Both the position numbers and the translations under genes were made by a program. A stretch of DNA of 64,000 bases from Hyphomicrobiales bacterium. GTDB taxonomy: Bacteria > Pseudomonadota > Alphaproteobacteria > Rhizobiales > Beijerinckiaceae. The notes under the pieces are model-generated. The model was not told the DNA's origin. It saw only the letters and a list, made by a program, of their open reading frames with translations, and searched no databases. The stretch is from positions 62,001-126,000 of the forward strand of contig UCLR01000009.1 of the NCBI GenBank assembly GCA_900473415.1. Reading direction: 5' to 3'. Shown one piece after another: positions 17,672 to 26,804 of the stretch (the stretch's first letter is position 1; the number at the start of each line of letters is the position of its first letter).

Positions 17672-18130
17672 CTATTCCACCGGCTTGCATTCCATCCGCA
17701 CACGCTCGCCCGGTTGGCTCGAGGTCTGGCAGGACACCGCGGCAGGTAGGAGAGACGAACCTGCCGGCGCCGTTGTCGCGGGGACATAGGACGCCGGGAT
17801 CGCCGGCCGGATGGCCGGCTTGTTCCGTGCGGGCGCCAGTTGCGCTCCTGAGATGCGCGGTTTCGGCATGGAGGAGCGGCTCACCGCCGAGTCGAATTCG
17901 GCCTGCCTAGCAACCGGCGAAGGCAAGGGAGCGCTCTCGACAGGCGTCGGATTTGCCACCTGCTGCACCGCGGGTTCCGGGGTCGGGCGCCACGGTGTCC
18001 ATGCCGCGAGGCGCGCGAAGGCCTCGCTGGTGGGTTTCGTGATTGTCTCGGCAGTCGGCATCGACTGCATGCACCCGGAAAGCATGAAACCGGTGACGCA
18101 TACGGCCGCGCGAGTCGGATTCGACAGCAT
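17672..18130 (-). CDS. Putative lipoprotein, Pro/Ala-rich
   Basis: The protein has 152 residues from the ATG at 18130, with GGAG about nine bases upstream. The N-terminus is a lipoprotein signal: a basic start, a hydrophobic core (AAVCVTGF) and the lipobox MLSGC, so the mature protein begins at Cys near residue 20. The rest is rich in Pro, Ala and Ser, probably unstructured, with two Cys in the last third (VSCQTSS and RMECKPVE) that could form a disulfide in the periplasm. I recognise no family. It lies 107 bases after the sugar dehydrogenase gene on the same strand. It may be an envelope factor for polysaccharide export, by location only. Confidence 0.65.
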   Translation of the reverse strand: MLSNPTRAAVCVTGFMLSGCMQSMPTAETITKPTSEAFARLAAWTPWRPTPEPAVQQVANPTPVESAPLPSPVARQAEFDSAVSRSSMPKPRISGAQLAPARNKPAIRPAIPASYVPATTAPAGSSLLPAAVSCQTSSQPGERVRMECKPVE

Positions 18131-18237
18131 CTTCGCCGCTCCTGCTGTGGAAATGGAACGCGAGCGGACGGACCATGCGGGGGCCTGGTTCGACGAGTCA
18201 ATCTTCCGAAGTCGGAGGACCGAGCGAATCTCCTCGC

Positions 18238-19596
18238 TCACGCCTTGACCACATGCTCGGCCAGCGCGCCGTTCCGCTCGCAGGCGTTGCGCGTGTCGAC
18301 CACGAGCCGCGCCTCGGCGACGAGGGCCGTGTAGTCGATTGCGTCGTGGTCCGTCGCGATCAGCACCGCATGATAGCTCCCGACTGTTCCGTCGCCGAGC
18401 TCGACGGAGCGTCGGCCTGCCAGCGCGGCGTGCTCGCGCGTGGGCGGAATCACCGGCACGAACGGATCATGGTAGTCGGCTGTGGCGCCGCGCTGCTCGA
18501 TCAGCTCGATCAGCCGTAGCGACGGACTCTCGCGCATGTCGTCGACGTTCTTCTTGTAGGCGGCGCCGATGACGAGGATCCTCGCGCCGTTCAGCCCTTG
18601 ACCGAAGCGTTGATCCAGCGCCTGCGCCAGTTTTTCGACGACGAGGCGCGGCATGGCGGTATTGATCTCGCCCGCCAATTCGATGAAGCGCGCCGTGATG
18701 TCGAATTCGCGGGCTTTCCACGACAGGTAAAACGGATCGATCGGGATGCAGTGCCCGCCGAGACCCGGCCCGGGGTAGAACGGCATGAAGCCGAAGGGCT
18801 TGGTCTTCGCCGCTTCGATCACCTCCCAGATATCGATGCCCATCGCCGCGTAGATGACCTTGAGCTCGTTCACCAGGGCGATGTTGACCGAGCGGAAGAT
18901 GTTCTCGGTCAGCTTCACGGCCTCCGCCGTGGCGGTCGAGGAGACGGGCACGGTCTTCACGACGAGCTGGTCATAGAGCGCCTGCGCGATCCGCAGCGCT
19001 TCCGAACCGTCGCCGCCGACGACCTTCGGGATCGCCGCGGTGCCGAAATTGACGTTGCCGGGATCCTCGCGCTCCGGTGAGAAGGCCAGATAGAAGTCCT
19101 GACCACTCTTCAGCCCGGTCCGTTCCAGGATCGGCTTGACGACTTCCTCGGTGGTGCCGGGATAGGTCGTGGATTCGAGGGCGATGAACTGACCCTTGCG
19201 CAGGCGGCGCGCGATCGCCTCCGTGGTCTTCACGACGAAACTCAGATCCGGCTCGCGATGCCGTGTCAGCGGCGTCGGCACGCAGATGATGAGACCGTCC
19301 GGCTCGTCGAGGCGTGAGAGATCATCCGTGGCCGCGAAGCGACGCGCCTCTACCGCCGCTACGAGTTCGCCGCCGTCGATATGCTTGATTCCGGTCTTGC
19401 CCCGGTTGAGGTCCTCGACACGCGCCGGATTGATGTCGAAGCCGAGAACCTCGAAACCCGCCCGCAAGGCTGCGAGAGCAAGAGGAACCCCGACATAGCC
19501 CAGGCCGATGACGCCGACCTTGAAGCTGCGATCCCGCACGCGCCCAAGAATTTCGCTTGCGGTCCCGGATTGCGTGGTCTCGTGCATCGCGTCCAT
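18238..19596 (-). CDS. wbpA: Nucleotide sugar dehydrogenase, UDP-N-acetylglucosamine 6-dehydrogenase type
   Basis: The protein has 452 residues in the UDP-glucose/GDP-mannose dehydrogenase family. The NAD-binding motif is VGVIGLGYVGVPLALA. The catalytic Cys is in GPGLGGHCIPIDPFYLSWKA, the form typical of WbpA/TviB/WecC enzymes acting on N-acetylhexosamines, and the C-terminal domain starts ILVIGAAYKKNVDDMRESP. It oxidises C6 of a UDP-HexNAc in two NAD-dependent steps to the uronic acid. It precedes the lipoprotein gene on the same strand and is divergent from the exported-protein gene at 19791. UDP-GlcNAc versus UDP-GalNAc cannot be decided from sequence, so the gene symbol is by similarity. 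Confidence 0.87.
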   Translation of the reverse strand: MDAMHETTQSGTASEILGRVRDRSFKVGVIGLGYVGVPLALAALRAGFEVLGFDINPARVEDLNRGKTGIKHIDGGELVAAVEARRFAATDDLSRLDEPDGLIICVPTPLTRHREPDLSFVVKTTEAIARRLRKGQFIALESTTYPGTTEEVVKPILERTGLKSGQDFYLAFSPEREDPGNVNFGTAAIPKVVGGDGSEALRIAQALYDQLVVKTVPVSSTATAEAVKLTENIFRSVNIALVNELKVIYAAMGIDIWEVIEAAKTKPFGFMPFYPGPGLGGHCIPIDPFYLSWKAREFDITARFIELAGEINTAMPRLVVEKLAQALDQRFGQGLNGARILVIGAAYKKNVDDMRESPSLRLIELIEQRGATADYHDPFVPVIPPTREHAALAGRRSVELGDGTVGSYHAVLIATDHDAIDYTALVAEARLVVDTRNACERNGALAEHVVKA

Positions 19597-19790
19597 TCCA
19601 GCCTGCCCCCGGGGTGGCGGCGCGGCGAGCTCAAGATGCTCTATGCCGCCGCTCGCGGCCGGGCAAGGCTGCGGCCGTGATCACGTCCGGGCCTCGCCCC
19701 CCGGGCGTCGCCCGTTCCGTTGCGCCCAATGGATCGAAACCACGTCTCGCGTGTTGATCCGTCGCGCCACGCCGGCGCAAGGAGCAGAAT

Positions 19791-20243
19791 ATGATGACGA
19801 TCAGGCAGACAGCCGCTTCCTTTGCCACGATTCTGATGCTGGCCTCGCCGGCTATGGCCCAGTCGCAACGTTCGCTCGGCCCCTCCACCGGCTCGGTCCG
19901 GATCGAGCAGGTCCAGGCCGGGTTCATCGCCTCCGGCGAGGCCGGCGGCGGCACGCTGCGCTTCCAGGGCCGCTCATACCCTATCACCGTCGGCGGGCTG
20001 GGCCTCGGCTCCATCGGCGCCTCTCGCACGGTCCTCTCCGGCACGGTCTATGGCCTGCATCGCGTTTCCGATTTCGCCGGTGCCTATGTCCAGCTCAAGG
20101 AAGGTTGGGCAGTCGGCAATGCCGGGCGCGGGCAGGTCTGGCTGCAAAACGACAAGGGTGTGACGCTGCGGCTTGCTGCCCGGCGGCAGGGGCTGCAGCT
20201 CTCGCTCGGCGCGGATGGCGTGCTGATCGGTTTCAAGCAATAG
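19791..20243 (+). CDS. Exported protein of unknown function
   Basis: The protein has 150 residues with a clear Sec signal peptide (TAASFATILMLASPAMAQ, cleavage near residue 24). AAGGAG lies six bases before the first ATG. The mature part is predicted to be mostly beta: short Gly-rich repeats such as GGGTLRFQGRSYPITVGGLG, then GAYVQLKEGWAVGNAG and VTLRLAARRQGLQLSLG. This suggests a small periplasmic beta protein. I do not recognise a family with confidence. It precedes the WecA-like transferase by 49 bases on the same strand, and may share its transcript. Confidence 0.7.
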   Translation: MMTIRQTAASFATILMLASPAMAQSQRSLGPSTGSVRIEQVQAGFIASGEAGGGTLRFQGRSYPITVGGLGLGSIGASRTVLSGTVYGLHRVSDFAGAYVQLKEGWAVGNAGRGQVWLQNDKGVTLRLAARRQGLQLSLGADGVLIGFKQ

Positions 20244-20292
20244 GCCGGGCCTGAGCCGGGCCGCGCTGTCCTGACGGACGTGCAGCATCGTT

Positions 20293-21366
20293 TTGCCGAT
20301 AGCCACTAGGCTTTTGCGCCGCCTGGATTATGGTGCGGCCGCTTTGACGTTTCAGCTGATCCCTCCCGCGATCCTTGCCGCCGCCGCCGTCCTGGCGGCG
20401 GTGCTTTGCGTCGTGCTGCGCCCGGTTCTGCTGCGCTACGCGCTGGCACGGCCTAATGCCCGCTCGAGCCACAAGGTGCCGACGCCGCAGGGCGGTGGCA
20501 TCGCGGTGCTGGCAGGCGCCTTCCTGGCGCTGACCGCGGCGCTGTGGCTGAGCCCCGTCGAGGGCGAGGCCGGGCGGGCTGTGCTGGCCGTCGGCCTGGC
20601 CGCCGCGGCGCTGGCTCTGGTCGGCGCCTGGGACGATATCCGGCCGCTGCCGGCGAGCGTCCGGCTGGTGCTGCAGGCGGCCTGCGTCGGCTTCGTCCTG
20701 TTCCGTGCCGCGCCGGAGCTGCGCCTGTTTCCCGAGGTGATGCCGCTCGTGGCGGAGCGGGCGCTGGCGCTGCTGGCGGGCGTCTGGTTCGTCAATCTCG
20801 TCAACTTCATGGATGGGCTCGACTGGATCACCGTGGCGGGCATCGTGCCCCTGGCGGGCGCCCTGGCGCTGGCCGGGAGTCTAGGCGTCATCGACCCGGT
20901 CACGGGTTGGCTCGCCGCCGCACTCTGCGGCGGGCTCCTGGGCTTCGCCCCCTTCAACCGGCCCCTGGCGCGGCTGTTTCTCGGCGATGTCGGTTCGCTA
21001 CCGATCGGTCTCGTCACCGCCTATCTGCTCTATCGGCTCGCTGGCTCCGGAGCCCTGACGGCAGCGGTGATCCTGCCGCTCTACCATCTCGCGGACGCGA
21101 CCATCACGCTGCTCAGGCGTCTCGCGCGGGGCGAGAAAGTCTGGGAGGCGCATCGCTCGCATTTCTACCAGCAGGCGACGACGAACGGCTTCAGCGTGCT
21201 CGCTGTGGTCGGGCGGGTCGCGCTGTTGAATCTCGCTCTCGTCGGCCTGGCGGGCCTCTCGGTCGCATTTCCGGGCCTCTGGAACCAGCTCGGCTATCTG
21301 GCCATCGCCGTCTTGCTGACCGGCCTGCTGCTGCGCCGCTTCGCGACGGGGCCGCGCCATGGCTAG
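20293..21366 (+). CDS. Undecaprenyl-phosphate sugar-1-phosphate transferase (WecA/WbpL/WreU-like)
   Basis: The polytopic protein has up to 357 residues and belongs to the MraY/WecA superfamily. Diagnostic cytoplasmic motifs are present in order: ARPNARSSHKVPTPQGGG, LVNFMDGLDWI (Asp-rich, nucleotide/metal), RLFLGDVGSLPIG, and the terminal AHRSHFYQQ histidine loop. It starts polysaccharide synthesis by moving a HexNAc-1-P from UDP-sugar to undecaprenyl phosphate. With the next two genes it resembles the QuiNAc-initiating module wreU–wreQ–wreV of Rhizobium etli. Both plausible starts are TTG (20293 and 20344); neither has a strong ribosome site. The stop overlaps the next gene by eight bases. 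Confidence 0.88.
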   Translation: MPIATRLLRRLDYGAAALTFQLIPPAILAAAAVLAAVLCVVLRPVLLRYALARPNARSSHKVPTPQGGGIAVLAGAFLALTAALWLSPVEGEAGRAVLAVGLAAAALALVGAWDDIRPLPASVRLVLQAACVGFVLFRAAPELRLFPEVMPLVAERALALLAGVWFVNLVNFMDGLDWITVAGIVPLAGALALAGSLGVIDPVTGWLAAALCGGLLGFAPFNRPLARLFLGDVGSLPIGLVTAYLLYRLAGSGALTAAVILPLYHLADATITLLRRLARGEKVWEAHRSHFYQQATTNGFSVLAVVGRVALLNLALVGLAGLSVAFPGLWNQLGYLAIAVLLTGLLLRRFATGPRHG

Positions 21367-22288
21367 CGAACGCATCCTCCTGACCGGCGCGAGCGGCTTC
21401 GTCGGCCCCCATGTCGTGGCGGCGCTGCTGCGCGCAGGCTATCGCCTGCGGCTGGCCCAGCGCCGGCCGGGGCCGGCTGCCGAAGGGGTCGAGACGATCG
21501 TGACCGGCGATCTGTCGGCACCAGCCGACTGGACCGCCGCGCTCGCAGGCGTCGACCACGTCGTCCATATGGCGGGGCTCGCCCATGCCGGTCCGGGTCT
21601 CAATGAGGCGCTCTACCGTCGCATCAACACTGAGGCGACGCTGGAGCTCGCCCGGGCGGCCGCTGCGGCCGGCGTGCGGCGCCTGGTCTATCTCTCGTCG
21701 ATCAAGGCGCTCTCCGGCGCCTTCGACGGCCCGCCTCTGGCGGAGGATGCCGAGCCCGCGCCGACAGATGTCTATGGCCGCTCTAAGCTCGCCGCGGAAC
21801 AAGGGCTCGACGGGCTCGATCTCGACTGGGTCGCGCTGCGTCCCGTCCTGATCTACGCGCCGGGCGTGAAGGCGAACATGGCAGCCCTGCTCAAGCTGGC
21901 GCAGTCGCCGCTGCCGCTGCCCCTCGGGGGCCTGAAGGCGCCGCGCTCGCTGCTGGCGGTCGAGAACCTGGCGGAAGCGATCCTGTTCGCGCTGACGCCG
22001 GCTTGCCCCGCTGGCCAAGCCTATACGGTATCGGACGCGGAGCCGGTCAGCGTCGCCGAGATGCTGACCGCGATGCGGGCCGGGCTCGGGCGCGCTCCCG
22101 GCCTGCTGCCGGTGCCCGAGCTGCTGCTAAGGATGCTGGCGCGGCTCGCGGGCCGGGAGGAGACGTTCCTGAAGCTCGCGGGCAGCCTCGTGGCGCGGCC
22201 TGAACGGCTGCTCAGTGCTGGCTGGCGGCCGCCGGCAGAGACGAAGGCTGCGCTGGCACGGCTGGCTGGTTCTGCTCGCGCCGGCTGA
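21359..22288 (+). CDS. SDR-family UDP-sugar 4-reductase/epimerase (WbpV/WreQ-like)
   Basis: The protein has 309 residues of the extended SDR fold. The NAD-binding motif is ILLTGASGFVGPHVVAAL, with the active-site region YLSSIKALSG and the YxxxK pair in VYGRSKLAAEQ. This class reduces the 4-keto group of the product of a WbpM/WreV dehydratase to give UDP-QuiNAc or UDP-FucNAc, and here such a dehydratase is encoded next door. It overlaps the upstream transferase gene by eight bases, so the two are probably co-translated. Its last 77 bases overlap the end of the WbpM-like gene on the other strand. Stereospecificity cannot be read from sequence. Confidence 0.84.
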   Translation: MASERILLTGASGFVGPHVVAALLRAGYRLRLAQRRPGPAAEGVETIVTGDLSAPADWTAALAGVDHVVHMAGLAHAGPGLNEALYRRINTEATLELARAAAAAGVRRLVYLSSIKALSGAFDGPPLAEDAEPAPTDVYGRSKLAAEQGLDGLDLDWVALRPVLIYAPGVKANMAALLKLAQSPLPLPLGGLKAPRSLLAVENLAEAILFALTPACPAGQAYTVSDAEPVSVAEMLTAMRAGLGRAPGLLPVPELLLRMLARLAGREETFLKLAGSLVARPERLLSAGWRPPAETKAALARLAGSARAG

Positions 22289-24176
22289 AATCCGGGATCG
22301 CCTCGTCGAGCACGGCATTGGCCGCTTCGCGGTCATCACTCTTCACCGCCGCTTCCAGCCGCTGCAGCCAGGACTGGATCTTCGCCCGGCCGGCGAAGAT
22401 CGGCTTGGCCGCCATGACGCCGTCGAGCCCGGTCTCGGCCATCGGCTCGTCGCGGGCAAAGAGGATCTCGTTCAGCCGCTCGCCGGGCCGGACGCCGGAA
22501 ACGACGATCTCGATGTCCTCGCCCGGCTCGAAACCGGCGAGCCGGATCATCCGCTCGGCCAGCTCGATGATCCGCATCGGCTGGCCCATCTTGAGCACGT
22601 AGACCGCTGCGCGCTCGGTCTCGGGGCCGTCGGCGCGGGCATGGGAGGCCGCGGTCAGCACGAGGTCGCAGGCCTCTCGGATCGTCATGAAGTAGCGGAT
22701 CATCTCGGGGCTGGTCACGGTGACCGGACCACCGCGCGCGATCTGCGCCTTGAATTTCGGCACCACTGAGCCGACCGAGCCCAGCACATTGCCGAAGCGC
22801 ACCGCCACCAGCCGCACGCCGGAAGCAGCCGCCACGAACTCCGCATCGCGGCACTGGGCATACATCTCCGCGAAACGCTTTGTCGCGCCGAGCATCGAGA
22901 CGGGTTCGATCGCCTTGTCGGTGGAGATCATTACGAAGGTCTTCGCGCCCGCTGCGACCGCCGCATCGGTGACGTTTACCGAGCCGAAGATGTTGGTCTT
23001 GATGCCTTCGCTCCAGTCGGCCTCGAGATAGGGCACATGCTTCAGCGCGGCGGCGTGGATGACGATGTCGGGCCGAAAGGCGGCGAAGAGCGGCATGATC
23101 CGCTCGCGATCGCGCACATCGGCCAGCACGCCGGAGACGGGCGTGTCCGGCGCCTGGACGGAGAGCAACTCGGTGATCTGGAACAGCGCCGGCTCGGAAC
23201 TCTCGACCACCAGGATCTCGGCTGCTCCGAAGGTGGCGCAGCGCAGGCAGATCTCCGAGCCGATCGAGCCGCCGCCGCCGGTGACGATGACGCGCTTGTC
23301 CTTCAGGAAGCCGCCGAGCCGCTCGCGGTCGATGGCGACGGTCGAGCGAACCAGCAGGTCCTCGATCTCGAGCGGCGCGATCTCGGTGTCGCGCGCGCCT
23401 TCGCCCAGCGCCTCGATGCGCGAGATCGGCAGCGCGAGCTTGCGGGTGCGGGCGAGCCATTTCTCTGGCTGCGCCTCGGGGGCGAGCGCTGAAGGCGTGG
23501 CGACGATGCGACGGAAGGCTTCGCCGCGCTCGGCCGCCTCGCCCGCGATCCGATCGATGTCGGAGAGGAGCCCAAGGACCGGAACGCCGCGGATCGACTG
23601 GCCGAGATCGTCGGCGCGCGGCGAGAGGATGCCGGCGGGCCGCGTCCGGCGCATCGTGCCGGCCTCCATGGCGCGGATCACCATCTCGACCTCGACGCCG
23701 CGGCCCAGGATCAGCGCCGGCAGGGTGGCCTCACGCACGGCGCTGGTGCGCGAGCGGGCATATTTGAAATAGCGATAGGCCAGCCGCGGCCCACCCAGCA
23801 GCGCGATCTGGACGAGCCAGTAGAGCGCGATCGTGATCTTGCCGAAGTAGAAGGCGCCATAGAAGTCCGGTGCGACCAGCACATAGTCCACGACCAGCAG
23901 GGACACCGTCAGAACCGAGACCGCCTTGACGATGTTCGACAGGTCCGGCAGCGAGGCGAAGCGCCATTTCGAGCGGTAGAGCGAGAAGAACCAGTAGACC
24001 AGCCCGGCATAGGCCACGAAGGGCGGCAGGAACTGCGGCAGGTAGCGCAGATGCTCCTCGAGCTGCCGGCCCTCGAAGCGGACGACGAAGACGAGGCAAA
24101 TCGCGAGCGCCGTCACCACGAGGTCGTGGAGAATGATGGCGGTCTTCTTGAAGTTCTGTCTGGGCTGCGCGGCCAT
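22212..24176 (-). CDS. UDP-N-acetylglucosamine 4,6-dehydratase, WbpM/CapD type (membrane-anchored)
   Basis: The protein has 654 residues, the length of WbpM/WreV/CapD enzymes. Four N-terminal membrane helices end near residue 120. A CoA-binding-like Rossmann domain follows, then the SDR domain with VTGGGGSIGSEICLRCATFG. The catalytic segment is STDKAIEPVSMLGATKRFAE, with Ser, Lys and Met where small SDRs have Tyr, a known trait of WbpM. It removes water from UDP-GlcNAc to give the 4-keto-6-deoxy sugar at the inner membrane. The neighbouring SDR (21359–22288) should reduce it. The gene's end overlaps that SDR gene by 77 bases on the opposite strand. Confidence 0.92.
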   Translation of the reverse strand: MAAQPRQNFKKTAIILHDLVVTALAICLVFVVRFEGRQLEEHLRYLPQFLPPFVAYAGLVYWFFSLYRSKWRFASLPDLSNIVKAVSVLTVSLLVVDYVLVAPDFYGAFYFGKITIALYWLVQIALLGGPRLAYRYFKYARSRTSAVREATLPALILGRGVEVEMVIRAMEAGTMRRTRPAGILSPRADDLGQSIRGVPVLGLLSDIDRIAGEAAERGEAFRRIVATPSALAPEAQPEKWLARTRKLALPISRIEALGEGARDTEIAPLEIEDLLVRSTVAIDRERLGGFLKDKRVIVTGGGGSIGSEICLRCATFGAAEILVVESSEPALFQITELLSVQAPDTPVSGVLADVRDRERIMPLFAAFRPDIVIHAAALKHVPYLEADWSEGIKTNIFGSVNVTDAAVAAGAKTFVMISTDKAIEPVSMLGATKRFAEMYAQCRDAEFVAAASGVRLVAVRFGNVLGSVGSVVPKFKAQIARGGPVTVTSPEMIRYFMTIREACDLVLTAASHARADGPETERAAVYVLKMGQPMRIIELAERMIRLAGFEPGEDIEIVVSGVRPGERLNEILFARDEPMAETGLDGVMAAKPIFAGRAKIQSWLQRLEAAVKSDDREAANAVLDEAIPDFSRREQNQPAVPAQPSSLPAAASQH

Positions 24177-24231
24177 GGCAGGCGGGGTATCCCGCTCCCT
24201 CGACGGCTTGTCAACGCCGCGGCGCGTTCCG

Positions 24232-24855
24232 TCAGGCGAGCTTGGGCCTGGTTTCCAGCGCGCTGAGGACGAAGTCGATGAACTCCTCCGGTGAAGGGCC
24301 GGGGATGAATTCGCACTGCGTGATCAGCAGCGGATGCATGAAGCGGATCATGGCGGTGCGGATGCAGCCGGTGGCTTGGCCCGGCTCGATCGGTCGGAAT
24401 TCACCACTGGCGACGCCGTCGGCGATGACCTGCCGCAGCACGATATCGAAGCGCTCGATATGGGCGAGGATCGCATCCCAGCTTTCCTCCATCGCGGCGC
24501 AGACCATCTCCTGCATGCGCGCGTGGCCGGCGAAGCGGGCGGCGTTCAGGCGATAGGAGGTCGTAAGAATGTCACGCAGCCGGTCCGCCGCCGGGCGGTC
24601 CTCGGCCGCGACGGCGGCGATCGCCTCTTCCTGCTCGCGCTTGTAGCGTTCCAGGACCGCCTCGTTGATCGACTTCTTGGAGTCGAAGAAGCGGTAGACA
24701 TTCGCGGGGCTCATCCGCAGGGACTTGGCGATATCCGCCACCGTCGTCTTCTGGTAGCCGATGTCGCGGAAGAAGCGTTCGGCGGTGTCGACGATGATCT
24801 GCCTGGTATCGCGTTCGGGATGGCTCACGGCGGTGCCGGTCGGGTTGATTTGCAT
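24232..24855 (-). CDS. TetR family transcriptional regulator
   Basis: The protein has 207 residues from the ATG at 24855. The N-terminal helix-turn-helix is TTVADIAKSLRMSPANVYRFF with the family signature RFFDSK. The C-terminal ligand domain is alpha-helical, with no recognisable specificity. The frame also continues to a TTG at 24903, but a perfect operator-like palindrome lies in that stretch (24881–24895), which favours the ATG. The effector is unknown. The gene lies between cobQ and the polysaccharide genes, with cobQ upstream on the same strand. A second copy of the operator half-site lies before the aminotransferase gene. Confidence 0.85.
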   Translation of the reverse strand: MQINPTGTAVSHPERDTRQIIVDTAERFFRDIGYQKTTVADIAKSLRMSPANVYRFFDSKKSINEAVLERYKREQEEAIAAVAAEDRPAADRLRDILTTSYRLNAARFAGHARMQEMVCAAMEESWDAILAHIERFDIVLRQVIADGVASGEFRPIEPGQATGCIRTAMIRFMHPLLITQCEFIPGPSPEEFIDFVLSALETRPKLA

Positions 24856-24880
24856 CGAAAGCGGTGAAGTCAGACCCCTA

Positions 24881-24902
24881 TGACGAATTTCGTCATTCGT
24901 CA
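24881..24902. promoter_or_regulatory. TetR-type operator: perfect 7-1-7 palindrome plus extra half-site
   Basis: TGACGAA-T-TTCGTCA at 24881–24895 is a perfect inverted repeat, directly followed by a second TTCGTCA half-site to 24902. It lies 26 bases before the TetR ATG. This layout is typical for autorepression by the encoded regulator. The ATG at 24855 leaves this operator in the 5′ leader. Confidence 0.65.
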
Positions 24903-25027
24903 ACGCTATGGCGAATAAAGGATTTTATCTTTGATTCATGTCAAGTCGAGCGAGGCCTTCCTGACAGGCTGCTGACGTTCGGCGTCTGGGACGAACCCGT
25001 GGCGGAGAAGGCGGTTCCCGAATGCCG

Positions 25028-26509
25028 TCAAACCGCCGGAATCGGGGCCGCTGCCAAGTCGAGCAGTGCGTCGATATCGAGATGGGCCTCCAAATGGACC
25101 GCCAGCGCATCGAGCACGCGCTCGACCTCGTCCTCGTAGTTGAGCGAAGAGGATAAGCCCATGCCCCCGATGCGGGCGAGCCAGGCGCGGCGCACTGCGT
25201 CGGATGCAAAAGCGCCATGCAGATAGCTGCCGGCGACGCGCCCGTCCGGGCTCGCGGCGCCTTCCGGGCTGCCTTCCACGCGAAAGGGTGCGCGGGCGGT
25301 GTCGTCACCTTCGGTCTGGCCGAGATGGATCTCATAGGCCCGGCCGGGCTGCCCGCTGCCGACATCGATGAAATCGACCTCGCGGACGGTCTTATCGGCG
25401 TCGAGCGTCGTTTCGACATCGAGCAGGCCGAGCCCCGGCGCTTCGCCTGCCGGTCCTTCCAGGCCGAGCGGATCGCGCACCACGCGCCCGAGCATCTGGT
25501 AGCCGCCGCAGAGCCCCAGCACATGCCCGCCCCGGCGACGATGGGCGAGGATGTCGATGTCCCACCCCTCCTGCCGGAGCGCTGCGAGGTCGCGAAGCGT
25601 CGTCTTGGAGCCCGGCAGGATGATGAGGTCGGCATCGCCCGGCAGCACCCGCCCCGGCCCGATCATGGCGAGGTCGACATCGGCTTCCAGCTTGAGCGGG
25701 TCGAGATCGTCGAAATTGGCGATGCCGGGCAGAACGGGCACGGCGATCTTCAGCCGCCCCCCCGGCTTCCGGCCCGAGACGATGTCGAGCCCGTCCTCCG
25801 CGGGCAGCCGCGCGGCCGCGGCGAACCAGGGCACGACGCCCAGGCACGGCCAGCCCGTTGCGCGCTCGATGGTCTGGACGCCCGGGCCGAACAGCCCGAC
25901 ATCGCCGCGGAAGCGGTTGATGGCGAAGGCGCGGATCATCGCCCGGTCGGCCGGATCAAGCACTGCATGGGTGCCGACGAGGCTCGCGATCACGCCCCCG
26001 CGGTCGATGTCGCCGATCAGCACAGCCGGTACACTGGCAGCCCGCGCGAAGCCGAGATTGGCGATGTCGCGGGCGCGCAAGTTCGTCTCCGCCGGCGATC
26101 CCGCCCCCTCGACGAGGACGATATCGGCATCCGCGCGCAGCCGCTCGAAGCTCTCCATCACCTTGGGGAGAAAATCGCCGCGCCTTGCGAAGTCCCGCGA
26201 GGAGAGCCGGCCGGCGACGCGGCCCTGCAGGATGATCTGGCTGCCCTGCTCGCCCTCAGGCTTGAGCAGAACCGGGTTCATGTCGGGATGGGGCGTGACG
26301 CGTGCGGCGCGCGCCTGCAGGGCCTGCGCCCGGCCGATCTCGCCGCCGGCGGTCGCGGCCGCGTTGTTCGACATGTTCTGCGGCTTGAACGGGAGGACCC
26401 TGAGCCCTCGATTCGCCAGAAGCCGGCATAGACCCGCGACGACCAGCGACTTCCCGACATTGGAGCCGGTGCCGAGGATCATCAGTGCGGGGGCGGGAGA
26501 GCGGGCCAT
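25028..26509 (-). CDS. cobQ: Cobyric acid synthase
   Basis: The protein has 493 residues and two domains. The N-terminal P-loop domain starts [20 protein letters not shown] and continues with [20 protein letters not shown], diagnostic for CobQ. The C-terminal glutaminase-like domain has the Cys in [13 protein letters not shown] and the His in [12 protein letters not shown]. It amidates cobyrinic acid a,c-diamide at four carboxyl groups with glutamine and ATP, giving cobyric acid in vitamin B12 synthesis. It stands alone among unrelated genes. I see no cobalamin riboswitch before its start, so its regulation is unclear. Confidence 0.97.
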   Translation of the reverse strand: MARSPAPALMILGTGSNVGKSLVVAGLCRLLANRGLRVLPFKPQNMSNNAAATAGGEIGRAQALQARAARVTPHPDMNPVLLKPEGEQGSQIILQGRVAGRLSSRDFARRGDFLPKVMESFERLRADADIVLVEGAGSPAETNLRARDIANLGFARAASVPAVLIGDIDRGGVIASLVGTHAVLDPADRAMIRAFAINRFRGDVGLFGPGVQTIERATGWPCLGVVPWFAAAARLPAEDGLDIVSGRKPGGRLKIAVPVLPGIANFDDLDPLKLEADVDLAMIGPGRVLPGDADLIILPGSKTTLRDLAALRQEGWDIDILAHRRRGGHVLGLCGGYQMLGRVVRDPLGLEGPAGEAPGLGLLDVETTLDADKTVREVDFIDVGSGQPGRAYEIHLGQTEGDDTARAPFRVEGSPEGAASPDGRVAGSYLHGAFASDAVRRAWLARIGGMGLSSSLNYEDEVERVLDALAVHLEAHLDIDALLDLAAAPIPAV

Positions 26510-26663
26510 CGGCCCTGCTTAGCGCAGCTCGCTCCGCCCGGGAACGGCGGCGTCGCCATGCTGACATGGTTTGCCGGTCCACTGCGCCAACCTGCTGCGC
26601 CAAAGGGGCGAAGTCGCAGCAAGCGGCGCCGAGGACCGGCTTCACCCAATAAATACTGACTTG

Positions 26664-26685
26664 TGACGAATGTCAATATTCATCA
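26664..26685. promoter_or_regulatory. Imperfect palindrome matching the TetR half-site
   Basis: TGACGAAT, a six-base spacer, and ATTCATCA form an inverted repeat with one mismatch. Its left arm is identical to the half-site of the palindrome at 24881–24895. It lies in the divergent gap between cobQ and the aminotransferase gene, in AT-rich DNA that probably carries a promoter. It could let the TetR protein act on one or both neighbours. Confidence 0.45.
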
Positions 26686-26804
26686 GTCGGCATTTGTGAG
26701 GGGATCCGCGAGGCAGCCGTTGTGAGGGGATTCGGCGTGCGCGGCTCGGCCGGCCGTGCTAAAGCCGGCCCCCGCCGACCCCTCCTGATCCGGCTCGCAT
26801 CGAT

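Noticed and set aside
22336..23460. Second frame in the WbpM-like gene (374 codons)
   Set aside because: Very Arg-rich, same strand but other frame; a typical high-GC shadow.
26510..26804. Cobalamin riboswitch before cobQ
   Set aside because: No B12-box-like sequence or expected conserved stems could be found on the minus strand.
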